Assembly: GCA_913773825.1 (NCBI GenBank)
Contig: CAJYHH010000790.1
Location: 1-5,390 of the forward strand
DNA length: 5,390 bases
Source: Candidatus Sericytochromatia bacterium
GTDB lineage: Bacteria; Cyanobacteriota; Sericytochromatia; UBA7694
Reading direction: 5' to 3'
Part shown: in pieces, positions 4,880 to 5,390 of the stretch
Layout of the letters: each line of letters opens with the position of its first letter
Position numbering within the stretch: position 1 is the first letter of the stretch
Translations under genes and position numbers: made by a program
Notes under the pieces: generated by a model
The model's input: only the letters and a program-made list of their open reading frames with translations
What the model was told of the DNA's origin: nothing
Database searches by the model: none

Positions 4880-5390
4880 ATGAAGCCAGCCCAGCGTATT
4901 CGTGTTGGAGCGATTCAGCTCAATGTCGTTGATAGTGGTGCGGTCTCAGGTCCTCACGCTGAGTTCCCGCTGCTGTTTTTACATGGCTTTCCGGATTTTC
5001 ATTATGGCTGGCGCAAACAAATGCCGTTTTTTGAAGAGCGCGGCTATCGTGTAATAGCGCCTGATCAGCGTGGTTATAATCTCAGCGATAAACCTTCAAG
5101 CATTGAGGCTTATCATCTCGATATACTTGGTCAGGATCTGATCAATCTGCTGGATGAGCTTAAAATTGAACAGGCGGTTGTGATTGGCCATGACTGGGGT
5201 GGTGGAACGGCCTGGTGGCTGGCGCATCATCATCCGGAGCGCGTCAAAGCACTGGTGATTATCAATATGCCGCACCCTGAAGTCTTTAAACATTATTTGC
5301 GCCATAATCGGGCCCAGCTGCGTAAAAGCTGGTATATGTTTGCTTTTCAGCTGCCCGTACTCCCTGAGTGGTTTGTCAGTCGAGCCAAGT
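4880..5390 (+). CDS. Alpha/beta hydrolase, epoxide hydrolase-like (3' truncated by window)
   Basis: The frame is open from ATG 4880 to the window end, giving 170 residues. Family members are about 290-320 residues, so roughly half is seen. Motifs appear in the expected order: HGFP (35-38), which carries the oxyanion-hole region; DQRGYNLSDKP (62-72); and the nucleophile elbow GHDWGG (103-108) with Asp105 as the predicted nucleophile. Asp at this position, instead of Ser, points to epoxide hydrolases or haloalkane dehalogenases, not esterases. SWY at 150-152, followed by a hydrophobic LP stretch, resembles the start of the epoxide hydrolase cap, where Tyr152 could be the first ring-opening tyrosine. 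The second tyrosine and the charge-relay Asp/His lie beyond the window. The expected reaction is hydrolysis of an epoxide to a diol through an ester intermediate; the substrate is unknown. There is no signal peptide. GGGAGG at 4868-4873 lies 6 nt before the ATG. Confidence 0.9.
   Translation, partial: MKPAQRIRVGAIQLNVVDSGAVSGPHAEFPLLFLHGFPDFHYGWRKQMPFFEERGYRVIAPDQRGYNLSDKPSSIEAYHLDILGQDLINLLDELKIEQAVVIGHDWGGGTAWWLAHHHPERVKALVIINMPHPEVFKHYLRHNRAQLRKSWYMFAFQLPVLPEWFVSRAK

Noticed and set aside
1..5390. Mobile elements, CRISPR arrays, tRNA or rRNA genes
   Set aside because: No transposase, integrase, regularly spaced repeat or recognisable RNA gene was seen on either strand.

Overview
This 5.4 kb chromosomal window carries seven protein genes, two of them cut by the window edges. 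It looks like ordinary bacterial core sequence with one complete functional unit, a ferrous-iron uptake operon. The organism cannot be named from the window. A lipoprotein signal peptide with a clear lipobox, strong Shine-Dalgarno sites and coding regions near 50% GC fit a free-living, probably Gram-negative-type bacterium. The AmrS-like enzyme and a FeoB with a small Cys-rich partner suggest at least part of its life is spent in low oxygen. That is inference.

Layout. Positions 1-392 (+): C-terminal part of an AmrS-type radical SAM protein from the AmmeMemoRadiSam family. 393-564: spacer with two AT-rich palindromes. 565-1200 (+): lipoprotein of unknown function, with a possible terminator overlapping its stop codon. 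1201-1303: short convergent spacer with an exact tandem 11-bp duplication and a hairpin. 1304-3978 (-): feoA, feoB and a FeoB-associated Cys-rich membrane protein, tightly packed and in that transcription order. About 3979-4460: divergent spacer whose middle falls to about 20% GC over 4201-4320, with a promoter candidate facing each way. 4461-4796 (+): small Cys-rich protein of unknown function. 4880-5390 (+): N-terminal part of an alpha/beta hydrolase of the epoxide hydrolase type, with its own RBS and a possible promoter.

How the genes work together. FeoA, FeoB and the small Cys-rich protein form one Fe2+ import unit. The spacing and the coupled stop/start signals suggest a single transcript. 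No iron regulator gene (Fur, DtxR or FeoC) lies in the window and I found no convincing Fur box. The other genes show no obvious pathway link to iron uptake or to each other. I found no mobile element, RNA gene or CRISPR array, and nothing I would call a new multi-gene system. The most open questions are the small Cys-rich protein divergent from the feo operon, the AT-rich spacer beside it, and the uncharacterised lipoprotein.
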